Assembly: GCA_964036275.1 (NCBI GenBank)
Contig: OZ038434.1
Coordinates: forward strand, 16,853,879-16,917,878
Source: Litoditis marina
Taxonomy: Eukaryota > Nematoda > Chromadorea > Rhabditida > Rhabditidae
DNA: 64,000 nucleotides
Direction: 5' to 3'
Shown here one piece after another: positions 24,771-36,482 of the stretch. The notes under the pieces are model-generated. The model was not told the DNA's origin, searched no databases, and saw only the letters and a program-made list of their open reading frames with translations. Position 1 is the first letter of the stretch. The number at the start of each line of letters is the position of its first letter. The position numbers and the translations under genes are program-made.

Positions 24771-25460
24771 ACACATTGTTGTCAATGATAGAGATAGTGG
24801 GATGGCCTGGCTGAACATCTGGCGACGAACTAGAACCTAACCGACCTAACCTACCGAACCTAACAGATCTAACCTAGATCTACAGACCGGACTTTGTTAG
24901 CTAAAAGCCCAAAAGCCAAAGACCCTTGCGAACGGAAATGCGAACGGAACTCTTGGTGAAATTGAGAAACATGTCATAAGTTGAGGTGAAACTAGATTAT
25001 TTCCGACATTTCAATCAAAAAAGTGTTTTCATCTAGAAAATGGTCGCAATCGTTAGATTTTGACATGAAACGCTTACCTCTATTATAAAGAAGAGAAACC
25101 ATCCGAAATCCTAAGAGATGAGCGGTATTGACACGATGTTCGACGAACGCATGTGACGACAAATCTAAAAAGGTTCCGTAACAAAACTACAAAACTGCGA
25201 GCTTGAACAAAGTACAATATAACATAAACATATAGGTCCTGCTAGCTTTATCAACAAACAATATAATAATTAGAACATAAAAACTGGCGATATGCTACTA
25301 TAAACTATGTCAGTGTCATACGTCTCCCTCATACAACATACTTGAACTCACTTTTGGTTCATAGGTGGGATGCCCCGGCTAGGGGGACCCTTAATTTTTT
25401 CAATGCTGCTGCAGTTTCGAGTTTCCCCAACTTACCAAGAGCTTCTCCCTTTTTTCATGA

Positions 25461-25900
25461 GGGGGGGGGGGGGATCACTCATCAAACAATTGAACGATTG
25501 AACCAGCACTCATTTACGGAGAACTCGTCCCCGCGTTGCGTGCGACAACTCGTCCCCACCTCAAAAAGTGCTCAAATTAGGTTGAAACTTAAGAACTAAC
25601 GTATTAACTAGGTTACGTTTTGTACTAAAGACTGTATACAACCTCAGAGATAGGGAACAATTAAAATAAGAAGGATATATTACATTTAGCTTTAATTATC
25701 AATATTTTCATAAACGTCTTGCTTTCTCTCAAATACGTGACAACTAAATTAATTTTTTGAGTGTATTTATAGTTAATTTGTATTCAATGCTAGGCAGGAA
25801 ACTTTACAACATTTAGTTTGCTTTGAAACCTAGTTTTTAGCTACTTTTGTGATAAAACATTGGGGACGATTGTCGCATGAAGGGGGACGAGTTGTCGCGG
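25461..25900. repeat. Poly-G run and inverted GACGAGTTGTCGC motifs
   Basis: A run of G at about 25461-25473 is followed by CGACAACTCGTCCCC (25546-25560). Opposite-orientation GGGGACGATTGTCGC and GGGGGACGAGTTGTCGC occur at 25862-25897. The pair could be the ends of an approximately 370-bp element. No coding content. Confidence 0.45.
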
Positions 25901-26497
25901 AACCATCTAACAGAAAAATCAGTTAGCGTTTGAAATTCACAAAACGTACCTACCACAATGAAATCATCCTTGTTGGAAATGCAGTTCCATTGATATACCG
26001 AGCTCACTGAATTCCAAATAAACCACTCTGCGGCCGTATCGCTATCTAAAAAAACTACAGAGTAAGATACTTCTGAATGAAAATAGAACCGGAAAATACT
26101 GAATGAGTCATTTAAGAGTGACAAAATATTAAGTTACACTATACATATTTACATATTATTGAATTAATTTTGATTTTTTTGTAAAAAGTTGTTCGAATCG
26201 TTCTCAACAGAGCAAACAGGCAGCACACATGTAGCGCCCTAATAAATAACAGCCAGGACAACCAGTGGAGCGAATATATACCACCAATTATAAGAAAATA
26301 CAACAAAAAACACAAAAGAATAATAATTATGTAAAACCGCACGAAAATTTCGAAATGGTTAATCCGTTCCGTTTGATACTATGCACGCGTGTAAACAGCG
26401 CATGCGCTGGTTGAGGCGTTGTTTTTTAATAAAATGAGCCGGCCGCGACCTACTGGCTGCCGCAGTTGGTCGCGGCCGGGTCGTTTAATTCTCCGAG

Positions 26498-29400
26498 TCA
26501 TTCAAACAATTTTTGACCAACTTTCAATTCAGTTTCAGTTTTCAACCAGACTTCCTACCTAGAGGGATTCTCACAAGTGATAGTTTCCTACCTAAAGTTA
26601 TATTCTCAGAGCGCGTTTCGCAGCTTTTGGGGATACTTTCTCATTCAAACAATTTTTGACCAACTTTCAATTCAGTTTCAGTTTTCAACCAGACTTCCTA
26701 CCTAGAGGGATTCTCACAAGTGATAGTTTCCTACCTAGAGTTATATTCTCAGAGCGCGTTTCGCAGCTTTTGGGGATACTTTCTCATCCAAACAATTTTT
26801 GACCAACTTTCAATTCAGTTTCAGTTTTCAACCAGACTTCCTACCTAGAGGGATTCTCACAAGTGATAGTTTCCTACCTAGAGTTATATTCTCAGAGCGC
26901 GTTTCGCAGCTTTTGGGGATACTTTCTCATTCAAACAATTTTTGACCAACTTTCAATTCAGTTTCAGTTTTCAACCAGACTTCCTACCTAGAGGGATTCT
27001 CACAAGTGATAGTTTCCTACCTAAAGTTATATTCTCAGAGCGCGTTTCGCAGATTTTGGGGATACTTTCTCATTCAAACAATTTTTGACCAACTTTCAAT
27101 TCAGTTTCAGTTTTCAACCAGACTTCCTACCTAGAGGGATTCTCACAAGTGATAGTTTCCTACCTAGAGTTATATTCTCAGAGCGCGTTTCGCAGCTTTT
27201 GGGGATACATTCTCATTCAAACAATTTTTGACCAACTTTCAATTCAGTTTCAGTTTTCAACCAGACTTCCTACCTAGAGGGATTCTCACAAGTGATAGTT
27301 TCCTACCTAGAGTTATATTCTCAGAGCGCGTTTCGCAGCTTTTGGGGATACTTTCTCATTCAAACAATTTTTGACCAACTTTCAATTCAGTTTCAGTTTT
27401 CAACCAGACTTCCTACCTAGAGGGATTCTCACAAGTGATAGTTTCCTACCTAGAGTTATATTCTCAGAGCGCGTTTCGCAGCTTTTGGGGATACTTTCTC
27501 ATTCAAACAATTTTTGACCAACTTTCAATTCAGTTTCAGTTTTCAACCAGACTTCCTACCTAGAGGGATTCTCACAAGTGATAGTTTCCTACCTAGAGTT
27601 ATATTCTAAGAGCGCGTTTCGCAGATTTTGGGGATACTTTCTCATTCAAACAATTTTTGACCAACTTTCAATTCAGTTTCAGTTTTCAACCAGACTTCCT
27701 ACCTAGAGGGATTCTCACAAGTGATAGTTTCCTACCTAGAGTTATATTCTCAGAGCGTGTTTCGCAGCTTTTGGGGATACTTTCTCATTCAAACAATTTT
27801 TGACCAACTTTCAATTCAGTTTCAGTTTTCAACCAGACTTCCTACCTAGAGGGATTCTCACAAGTGATAGTTTCCTACCTAAAGTTATATTCTCAGAGCG
27901 CGTTTCGCAGCTTTTGGGGATACTTTCTCATTCAAACAATTTTTGACCAACTTTCAATTCAGTTTCAGTTTTCAACCAGACTTCCTACCTAGAGGGATTC
28001 TCACAAGTGATGGTTTCCTACCTAAAGTTATATTCTCAGAGCGCGTTTCGCAGCTTTTGGGGATACTTTCTCATTCAAACAATTTTTGACCAACTTTCAA
28101 TTCAGTTTCAGTTTTCAACCAGACTTCCTACCTAGAGGGATTCTCACAAGTGATAGTTTCCTACCTAAAGTTATATTCTCAGAGCGCGTTTCGCAGCTTT
28201 TGGGGATACTTTCTCATTCAAACAATTTTTGACCAACTTTCAATTCAGTTTCAGTTTTCAACCAGACTTCCTACCTAGAGGGATTCTCACAAGTGATAGT
28301 TTCCTACCTAAAGTTATATTCTCAGAGCGCGTTTCGCAGATTTTGGGGATACTTTCTCATTCAAACAATTTTTGACCAACTTTCAATTCAGTTTCAGTTT
28401 TCAACCAGACTTCCTACCTAGAGGGATTCTCACAAGTGATAGTTTCCTACCTAGAGTTATATTCTCAGAGCGCGTTTCGCAGCTTTTGGGGATACTTTCT
28501 CATTCAAACAATTTTTGACCAACTTTCAATTCAGTTTCAGTTTTCAACCAGACTTCCTACCTAGAGGGATTCTCACAAGTGATAGTTTCCTACCTAAAGT
28601 TATATTCTCAGAGCGCGTTTCGCAGCTTTTGGGGATACTTTCTCATTCAAACAATTTTTGACCAACTTTCAATTCAGTTTCAGTTTTCAACCAGACTTCC
28701 TACCTAGAGGGATTCTCACAAGTGATAGTTTCCTACCTAAAGTTATATTCTCAGAGCGCGTTTCGCAGCTTTTGGGGATACTTTCTCATTCAAACAATTT
28801 TTGACCAACTTTCAATTCAGTTTCAGTTTTCAACCAGACTTCCTACCTAGAGGGATTCTCACAAGTGATAGTTTCCTACCTAAAGTTATATTCTCAGAGC
28901 GCGTTTCGCAGATTTTGGGGATACTTTCTCATTCAAACAATTTTTGACCAACTTTCAATTCAGTTTCAGTTTTCAACCAGACTTCCTACCTAGAGGGATT
29001 CTCACAAGTGATAGTTTCCTACCTAGAGTTATATTCTCAGAGCGCGTTTCGCAGCTTTTGGGGATACTTTCTCATTCAAACAATTTTTGACCAACTTTCA
29101 ATTCAGTTTCAGTTTTCAACCAGACTTCCTACCTAGAGGGATTCTCACAAGTGATAGTTTCCTACCTAAAGTTATATTCTCAGAGCGCGTTTCGCAGCTT
29201 TTGGGGATACTTTCTCATTCAAACAATTTTTGACCAACTTTCAATTCAGTTTCAGTTTTCAACCAGACTTCCTACCTAGAGGGATTCTCACAAGTGATGG
29301 TTTCCTACCTAAAGTTATATTCTCAGAGCGCGTTTCGCAGCTTTTGGGGATACTTTCTCATTCAAACAATTTTTGACCAACTTTCAATTCAGTTTCAGTT

Positions 29401-30025
29401 TTCAACCAGACTTCCTACCTAGAGGGATTCTCACAAGTGATAGTTTCCTACCTAAAGTTATATTCTCAGAGCGCGTTTCGCAGCTTTTGGGGATACTTTC
29501 TCATTCAAAAAATTTTTGACCAACTTTCAATTCAGTTTCAGTTTTCAACCAGACTTCCTACCTAGAGGGATTCTCACAAGTGATAGTTTCCTACCTAAAG
29601 TTATATTCTCAGAGCGCGTTTCGCAGCTTTTGGGGATACTTTCTCATTCAAACAATTTTTGACCAACTTTCAATTCAGTTTCAGTTTTCAACCAGACTTC
29701 CTACCTAGAGGGATTCTCACAAGTGATGGTTTCCTACCTAAAGTTATATTCTCAGAGCGCGTTTCGCAGCTTTTGGGGATACTTTCTCATTCAAACAATT
29801 TTTGACCAACTTTCAATTCAGTTTCAGTTTTCAACCAGACTTCCTACCTAGAGGGATTCTCACAAGTGATAGTTTCCTACCTAAAGTTATATTCTCAGAG
29901 CGCGTTTCGCAGCTTTTGGGGATACTTTCTCATTCAAAAAATTTTTGACCAACTTTCAATTCAGTTTCAGTTTTCAACCAGACTTCCTACCTAGAGGGAT
30001 TCTCACAAGTGATAGTTTCCTACCT
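26498..30025 (+). repeat. Satellite array 2, 143-bp monomer, about 25 copies
   Basis: Same monomer, orientation and phase as array 1. Some private variants are shared with the end of array 1 (for example GGGGATACATTCTC near 22155 and 27207, and CTCATCCAAAC near 21593 and 26785), so the two arrays were once continuous or exchanged copies. It passes directly into the 98-bp array at about 30012-30050 through a hybrid monomer. Confidence 0.98.
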
Positions 30026-32086
30026 AGAACTATATTCTCACAGCGCGTTTCGCAGCTTTCCAATTCCAACTTTCCTACCTACTTTTACAGTAAGGGTACT
30101 GTACAACTGAGAGTTTCCTACCTAGAACTATATTCTCACAGCGCGTTTCGCAGCTTTCCAATTCCAACTTTCCTACCTACTTTTACAATAAGGGTGCTGT
30201 ACAACTGAGAGTTTCCTACCTAGAACTATATTCTCACAGCGCGTTTCGCAGCTTTCCAATTCCAACTTTCCTACCTACTTTTACAGTAAGGGTACTGTAC
30301 AACTGAGAGTTTCCTACCTAGAACTATATTCTCACAGCGCGTTTCGCAGCTTTCCAATTCCAACTTTCCTACCTACAATTACAATAAGGGTACTGTACAA
30401 CTGAGAGTTTCCTACCTAGAACTTTATTCTCACAGCGCGTTTCGCAGCTTTCCAATTCCAACTTTCCTACCTACTTTTACAATGAGGGTACTGTACAACT
30501 GAGAGTTTCCTACCTAGAACTATATTCTCACAGCGCGTTTCGCAGCTTTCCAATTCCAACTTTCCTACCTACTTTTACAATAAGGGTACTGTACAACTGA
30601 AAGTTTCCTACCTAGAACTATATTCTCACAGCGCGTTTCGCAGCTTTCCAATTCCAACTTTCCTACCTACTTTTACAATAAGGGTACTGTACAACTGAGA
30701 GTTTCCTACCTAGAACTTTATTCTCACAGCGCGTTTCGCAGCTTTCCAATTCCAACTTTCCTACCTACTTTTACAATGAGGGTACTGTACAACTGAGAGT
30801 TTCCTACCTAGAACTATATTCTCACAGCGCGTTTCGCAGCTTTCCAATTCCAGCTTTCCTACCTACTTTTACAATAAGGGTACTGTACAACTGAGAGTTT
30901 CCTACCTAGAACTATATTCTCACAGCGCGTTAAGCAGCTTTCCAATTCCAACTTTCCTACCTACAATTACAATAAGGGTACTGTACAACTGAGAGTTTCC
31001 TACCTAGAACTATATTCTCACAGCGCATTTCGCAGCTTTCCAATTCCAACTTTCCTACCTACTTTTACAACAAGGGTACTGTACAACTGAGAGTTTCCTA
31101 CCTAGAACTTTATTCTCACAGCGCGTTTCGCAGCTTTCCAATTCCAACTTTCCTACCTACTTTTACAACAAGGGTACTGTACAACTGAGAGTTTCCTACC
31201 TAGAACTTTATTCTCACAGCGCGTTTCGCAGCTTTCCAATTCCAACTTTCCTACCTACTTTTACAACAAGGGTACTGTACAACTGAGAGTTTCCTACCTA
31301 GAACTTTATTCTCACAGCGCGTTTCGCAGCTTTCCAATTCCAACTTTCCTACCTACAATTACAATAAGGGTACTGTACAACTGAGAGTTTCCTACCTAGA
31401 ACTTTATTCTCACAGCGCGTTTCGCAGCTTTCCAATTCCAACTTTCCTACCTACTTTTACAATGAGGGTACTGTACAACTGAGAGTTTCCTACCTAGAAC
31501 TATATTCTCACAGCGCGTTTCGCAGCTTTCCAATTCCAACTTTCCTACCTACTTTTACAATAAGGGTACTGTACAACTGAAAGTTTCCTACCTAGAACTA
31601 TATTCTCACAGCGCGTTTCGCAGCTTTCCAATTCCAACTTTCCTACCTACTTTTACAATAAGGGTACTGTACAACTGAGAGTTTCCTACCTAGAACTTTA
31701 TTCTCACAGCGCGTTTCGCAGCTTTCCAATTCCAACTTTCCTACCTACTTTTACAATGAGGGTACTGTACAACTGAGAGTTTCCTACCTAGAACTATATT
31801 CTCACAGCGCGTTTCGCAGCTTTCCAATTCCAGCTTTCCTACCTACTTTTACAATAAGGGTACTGTACAACTGAGAGTTTCCTACCTAGAACTATATTCT
31901 CACAGCGCGTTTCGCAGCTTTCCAATTCCAACTTTCCTACCTACTTTTACAATGAGGGTACTGTACAACTGAGAGTTTCCTACCTAGAACTATATTCTCA
32001 CAGCGCGTTTCGCAGCTTTCCAATTCCAGCTTTCCTACCTACTTTTACAATAAGGGTACTGTACAACTGAGAGTTTCCTACCTAGA
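30012..32086 (+). repeat. Satellite array 3, 98-bp monomer, about 21 copies
   Basis: GTACAACTGA recurs at 30101, 30199 and 30297, giving a 98-bp period. The unit shares about 48 bp with the 143-bp monomer (AGTTTCCTACCTAGA, TATATTCTCA, AGCGCGTTTCGCAGCTTT). It replaces the rest with CCAATTCCAACTTTCCTACC and AAGGGTACTGTACAACTG, the latter containing the palindrome GGTACTGTACA-like core. Variants such as TTTACAACAAGGG and CCTACAATTACAA recur in blocks. Confidence 0.97.
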
Positions 32087-33470
32087 AAAACATTTAAACT
32101 GGTTGTATTTCTGAAACAAGACGAGTGTTTTCGTGCAATCAATGAACCAACCTGCCACATATACAAACTCTGATAGCCATGCCTGTTTGGCAATGTGCTA
32201 GTGTACCATCCCGGGTGGAAAACAATATTTTGAATATTAAAACAGGGACATAACCGATAAAGAACGCTTTTTTCACAATGTTATCAACAGTTAGGGAACA
32301 TGCCAAGCAACAATTGGGAATATACTCGAACACTTTTCATTTCCGTGCGAGTGCCAGACTCACTTTCAACCACCTTTATGATACCATAAAAATCATCACA
32401 GTTACGCCACACGAGAGCAAGAAGTTAACGCTTCACCGCTACATTACAAAATAAGAGAGAAAGCATTTCAATGGAAGTGTGTAGCAACAAAGGATTGAGA
32501 ATAGACATTATAGACCACGAAAAGCCAATTTTCTTCTGTCTTGTAGAATTGTTGGGAATGCGCGACCAGAACCCATTTTCACATCCTGAACCACACCCTG
32601 CATGACATTTTCAATCAGAATAATATTATACATTGCAAACTCTGGAAGAGACCTCTAAACTTTCACACCATCCAATAAAGCCAGTTTTCATTTGGATGCT
32701 CTAACCGATAAGACAGTTTGTGGTTGTATGCAAATTTATTTAGTCGCCAATTTGTAACACGCACATTACCCAAGGGGGTATTATATACCGATAGTGATAC
32801 ATATCAATGAAGTAATCGCCCCCGAGAGGGTTTTCCCTAGATGAGACCGGCGGGCGGCCCTCCGAGGTATTGGATGGAACGAAGGGGTGCACGCGAGTAA
32901 GAGAGGAGGATGACACTTCGAACTTGTTCTCTCCAACAAACTCTCTTGCTAACTACTAGATGACTGAGTATCCTAGTTTCAATAGACATGCGAGCTCTTC
33001 AACCTGAAATCTCGCACAATAGCCCTCGCGACCTAGTAAAACTTGATTATAACAACGCCAATCACTAACAATACTTTTTTTTCCATTTGATTAGGTTCCA
33101 AAATTCTTTCAAGGTTTTCAAGATAACAATCCGTCCAAAAGTTTCGGAAATTTTTCCATCAACTCTAGAAATATGATTTTTTTTTAATTGATTTTCCAAC
33201 ATTAGCAGAGGCAAAAGTGTAAGATTGTCACAATAGATTCGAAAATATTCTGGATACTTTAGTTTTAACGTCTACGAACAGGAAATGAGCACAAGGCGGA
33301 CCAAACCGGGTCCACCACTGACCTTAATTTATTTAAATCGACGTTTCTCCGGTAGACAGAGCCAAGTGTTCCTAAAGTCCGAGTCCACTAGGAAGTGTGA
33401 GAAGGGAGAGCGCGAGTCCAGCATGAGCATGAGCAGATGACATCAGGTTACGGTGGTTAACTAGACAAAA
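32087..33470. other. Non-coding region after the satellite
   Basis: No gene, tRNA or clear repeat recognised. Base composition returns to background directly after the last 98-bp unit. A short GC-rich patch lies around 32820-32890. Confidence 0.5.
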
Positions 33471-33509
33471 CTGTGTGTGTAACTAAAATGGAAACCGACA
33501 GAAAAATTG

Positions 33510-33790
33510 GAAACATCTCACCGAGGAGCGGCAGCGGTCCGGCCTGGAGCGGGAGGAGGGGGGAGGCGGCAGCAGCAGGCAGGGACGGGCGGGAGAGAAT
33601 GGGAAATGGTCTGCATCTCTCATTATATAGGCGACGCTGCGCCAGACGTCTAGAGTGTATACGCGTCCCTGGAAACACAGACATGTTGGCTATAGATAAT
33701 AGTGGGGGGAGAGAGGCCAAAGACGCAGAAAACGGAGCGGCGCGTGGGGCGAGCGGCTCTCGAATGTTCCAATTGATCGAGATGGGATGA
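33510..33790. promoter_or_regulatory. GC-rich island with TATA-like motif, possible promoter
   Basis: Purine/GC-rich sequence in an AT-rich neighbourhood, with GGAGGCGGCAGCAGCAGGCA near 33560 and a TATATAGG at about 33624. Both strands carry open frames, as expected of high GC. No downstream gene could be identified, so this is only a candidate promoter or CpG-like island. Confidence 0.25.
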
Positions 33791-33829
33791 CGTGGCGAAA
33801 GAGAGAAATATATATTGCGAAATGGGGAA

Positions 33830-35250
33830 AAGATATTATGAAATTTCATGACGAAATCAGGTTATATTATGAAATAAAATCATTTGGAATTCTCTGGAAT
33901 TGTGGTGATGAAATAATTGGTTTTGTACTAACACCGAATTTCGAAATAACTTATTGAAAAAAAGGGAATTTAAAATTACTTTGTACCACAGCGTTTTCAC
34001 CAGCCTTGTTTTTTGTGAGCAGTATGCATTAGATGAAAATCCAGAAAACTATCCGGACGGGACGCAAGCCCGCGCAGGCAAGATCTGACGGTATGCACAT
34101 GCTGCATACTGCCCCGAACTTCCTATTTCATTAAAATCACTTCTTGGCACATTGGCACGTAAGGTACGCGTCCGCGTGTCGCGTTACGGCCGAATGAAAA
34201 GACGCGAAACAGGCCAACTCTAATGTGGCGGCGGAGAACGCTGTGGTACTACCACAGGCGAAACAATAAATTTGAAAAAATTGTTAAAATGAAGTATTTT
34301 CGAATTTCATAGAACGGCGGTGAAAAAAATATTGCTCTGTACCACCGGAAGACGGTAAAAATACTTGGAATAGTGAATAGTTCTAAGAGACAGAATATTA
34401 TTTAACAGAAATATCCGAAAAAATATTGTTCCGCACTCCTGAAAAACGAAACGATAAATTCCAAACGTAAGCAAATATTTTATGAAATTTAAATATTATA
34501 AATTAAAACTTTAGAGAAAAAGATACTTTTCAAATTCCACAAAATAGCGGTTATAAAAATATTACAAAATTTTAAAATGGCTGAAATAGTTGAAAAACTG
34601 AATTTTTGAAAGAAAAAATATGAAATAACTAATTTTTGTTGCTTTGTACCACCGAAAAAAATATTGTTGTGTACTACCGAACAAACAAAACTTCCGAAAC
34701 TAGATAAATGCTTCTTAAATCGAAAATATCACAAGTTAAAGTACAAACATTATTTTTCTCGATTTTTTTCGAATTTTCACAGAATGGCGATATTGAAATG
34801 TACTGCAGCACCGAAAGGTGGAACGAGAATTTCTAAATTACTGACATAGTTATGGAACTTTTGAGTGACAAAATAAATCATATATTTTTGTTGTTCCGTA
34901 CCCCGGACCCCGGTTAAAATATTGTTTTGTACTACCGAAAACAGAAACCGGAAATTCTAAATTTAAGCGAATATTTTAGTAAACGGAAATATCGCAAAAA
35001 ACTGCGCACGAAAAATACTGAACCGAAAGTGGAAACAGCAGTTTCGAAATAGAGGAAATAATTGTGAAACCATATTTTTAATACACAAAATAATATGAAA
35101 TAGCATGTTTTTGTTGTTCCGCACCACCGAAAAATATTGGTTCTACTTTTGATCCTATATGTAGATAAATATGTAGATAAAATATAGATAAAAGTTTCAT
35201 CGTAGGTGAATATTTTACAACTCTTCAACTTTTCCAGAATTTTTTCAACA
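33830..35250. repeat. Decayed tandem repeat with GTACCACCGAAAA motif
   Basis: The words TGTACCACCG, GTACTACCGAA and AAAATATTGTT recur at roughly 34350, 34427, 34644, 34670, 34893, 34930 and 35118, with about 225-290 bp between major copies and strong divergence. Flanking words (ATTTTCGAATTTCA, GGCGATATTGAA) also recur. It looks like an old tandem array that is no longer homogenised. No gene seen. Confidence 0.6.
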
Positions 35251-36470
35251 TGTACTAGTTCTTTAAAAAATCAACTCTTGCTATGCGGTTTGTCACACCT
35301 CCCGAGTTTTGACAAGAAATAGTCTTCAGAAATTTCAGCTTCTCATCCCTGGAAAAGACCAATTCGGAATTGTAAGAACTATGGGTATGGCGGTCCTCAC
35401 CAGGAGCAGAAAACCCAGTTTGCTAATTGAGCACGTTTTGATTATATATATCGAAGTTTTGGGCTAATTTGTTATTTAACCTAGTATTTCGTTAACCCTA
35501 GAAGTTAGCCAATGACCGGGTTACCTGGTTAACCACTTGGTAACCACATATTTTCCCAAAAGACATTGTAAGAAATGGTTACAAAGAGGTTATAATCTGT
35601 TCCAGGCACTTATAACCCTCTACAGTAATATGCACAAACTTCCAGGTGAACGCTCTGTATTCTGATGTTTTCAAAATGACTTCAAATTGTGATAGTGTGT
35701 TTTCAACGTTTAGTTCTACAAAAGCTCGAACTTTCATACCAAAACATTGCAGTGTTCATCACTAAACGGGCTCTGAAATGTTTGACGGCATATTGTAGAA
35801 GATTATCGAATGGTGGAACGAACTATATCAAAAGGGTTTACCAGATTACCCGATTGAGGTTACCTGATAGAGAGAGAGACTCAAACAGTTTATACCCGAC
35901 TATTTAAGTCTAGTGAATGCCCACTGAAAAAAAAAAATAGTATAGTATACGCGGCAGGTTCCGTTGCTAAACCGTTTCATATTACATAAAATTAATAATT
36001 TTGAAAAAACACTAAAAATACATATTCTTTATCAAATTGGTCTACAGAAAGGAAGAACTACTGAACTATATATAAGCAATTATGGCATTTTACATTACTA
36101 GAATAATTCGCAAATTGGGTCCTGCAACGCGCGCCCTGATTATCACGCTACCGTATTTTGGTTTTGCGCCTAGACCAGCCGCACATTTCCCATATTTTTT
36201 GGCTTTTCCTACTTTTTCGATGAATTTGGACGTTTTATGTATGTTTTGCGTGTTATTATTGTTTATGTCATTCCCATTCATAAAACACACAGAATACATC
36301 ATATGAAGAATGTACCGTTAGTTTTCGTTTCTCGAAGTAAGGTGTACTTGAAATGTTTAGAATCAGCCTCTTTTTCTCTCTCAAATATCTGGCTTTTCGT
36401 TTTTCACGCGTTTCTATTCGTTTGTTTTAGTTTCAGCGCGCATAGTACCGATGTTTTAAATTTACGTCTT
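35251..36470. other. Non-coding region upstream of rpl-10
   Basis: AT-rich, with a GTTACC/GGTAAC palindrome cluster around 35510-35560 and pyrimidine-rich sequence just before rpl-10. No separate gene supported. Confidence 0.5.
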
Positions 36471-36480
36471 GTTTTGCAGA
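36470..36480 (+). promoter_or_regulatory. Likely trans-splice acceptor of rpl-10
   Basis: TTGTTTTGCAG ends two bases before the ATG context (AAC ATG). A polypyrimidine-CAG with no upstream exon this close to a start codon is the usual pattern for spliced-leader addition in rhabditid nematodes. Confidence 0.6.
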
Positions 36481-36482
36481 AC

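Larger units (their letters stand above)
22309..26497. mobile_element. 4.2-kb non-satellite segment interrupting one monomer; possible large element with GC-rich terminal hairpins
   Basis: Array 1 stops at ACTTTCTC (22308) and array 2 resumes at TCATTCAAAC (26498), the very next bases of the monomer, so the 4189-bp block behaves as an insertion. Both ends are GC-rich in an AT-rich region. At 22320-22432 a long imperfect hairpin carries GGTCGGGCCGACTC-type arms. At 26439-26479 a perfect 12-bp stem CCGGCCGCGACC/GGTCGCGGCCGG closes a 17-nt loop. CGACCCGGCCGCGAC is shared in inverted orientation between the two ends. No transposase or other coding region was found inside, and true terminal repeats are weak. 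It contains a family B MITE (23327) and a foldback (24480). Confidence 0.6.

Noticed and set aside
29945..30208. 87-codon frame across the 143/98-bp junction
   Set aside because: Chance opening in repeat DNA. It is absent from other units.
11016..32086. CRISPR-like array
   Set aside because: Units are contiguous head-to-tail with no unique spacers, and the context is eukaryotic.
33473..33849. Overlapping GC-rich frames of 105 and 130 codons on opposite strands
   Set aside because: Both arise from high GC content. There is no motif, splice context or signal peptide, and both run through low-complexity sequence.
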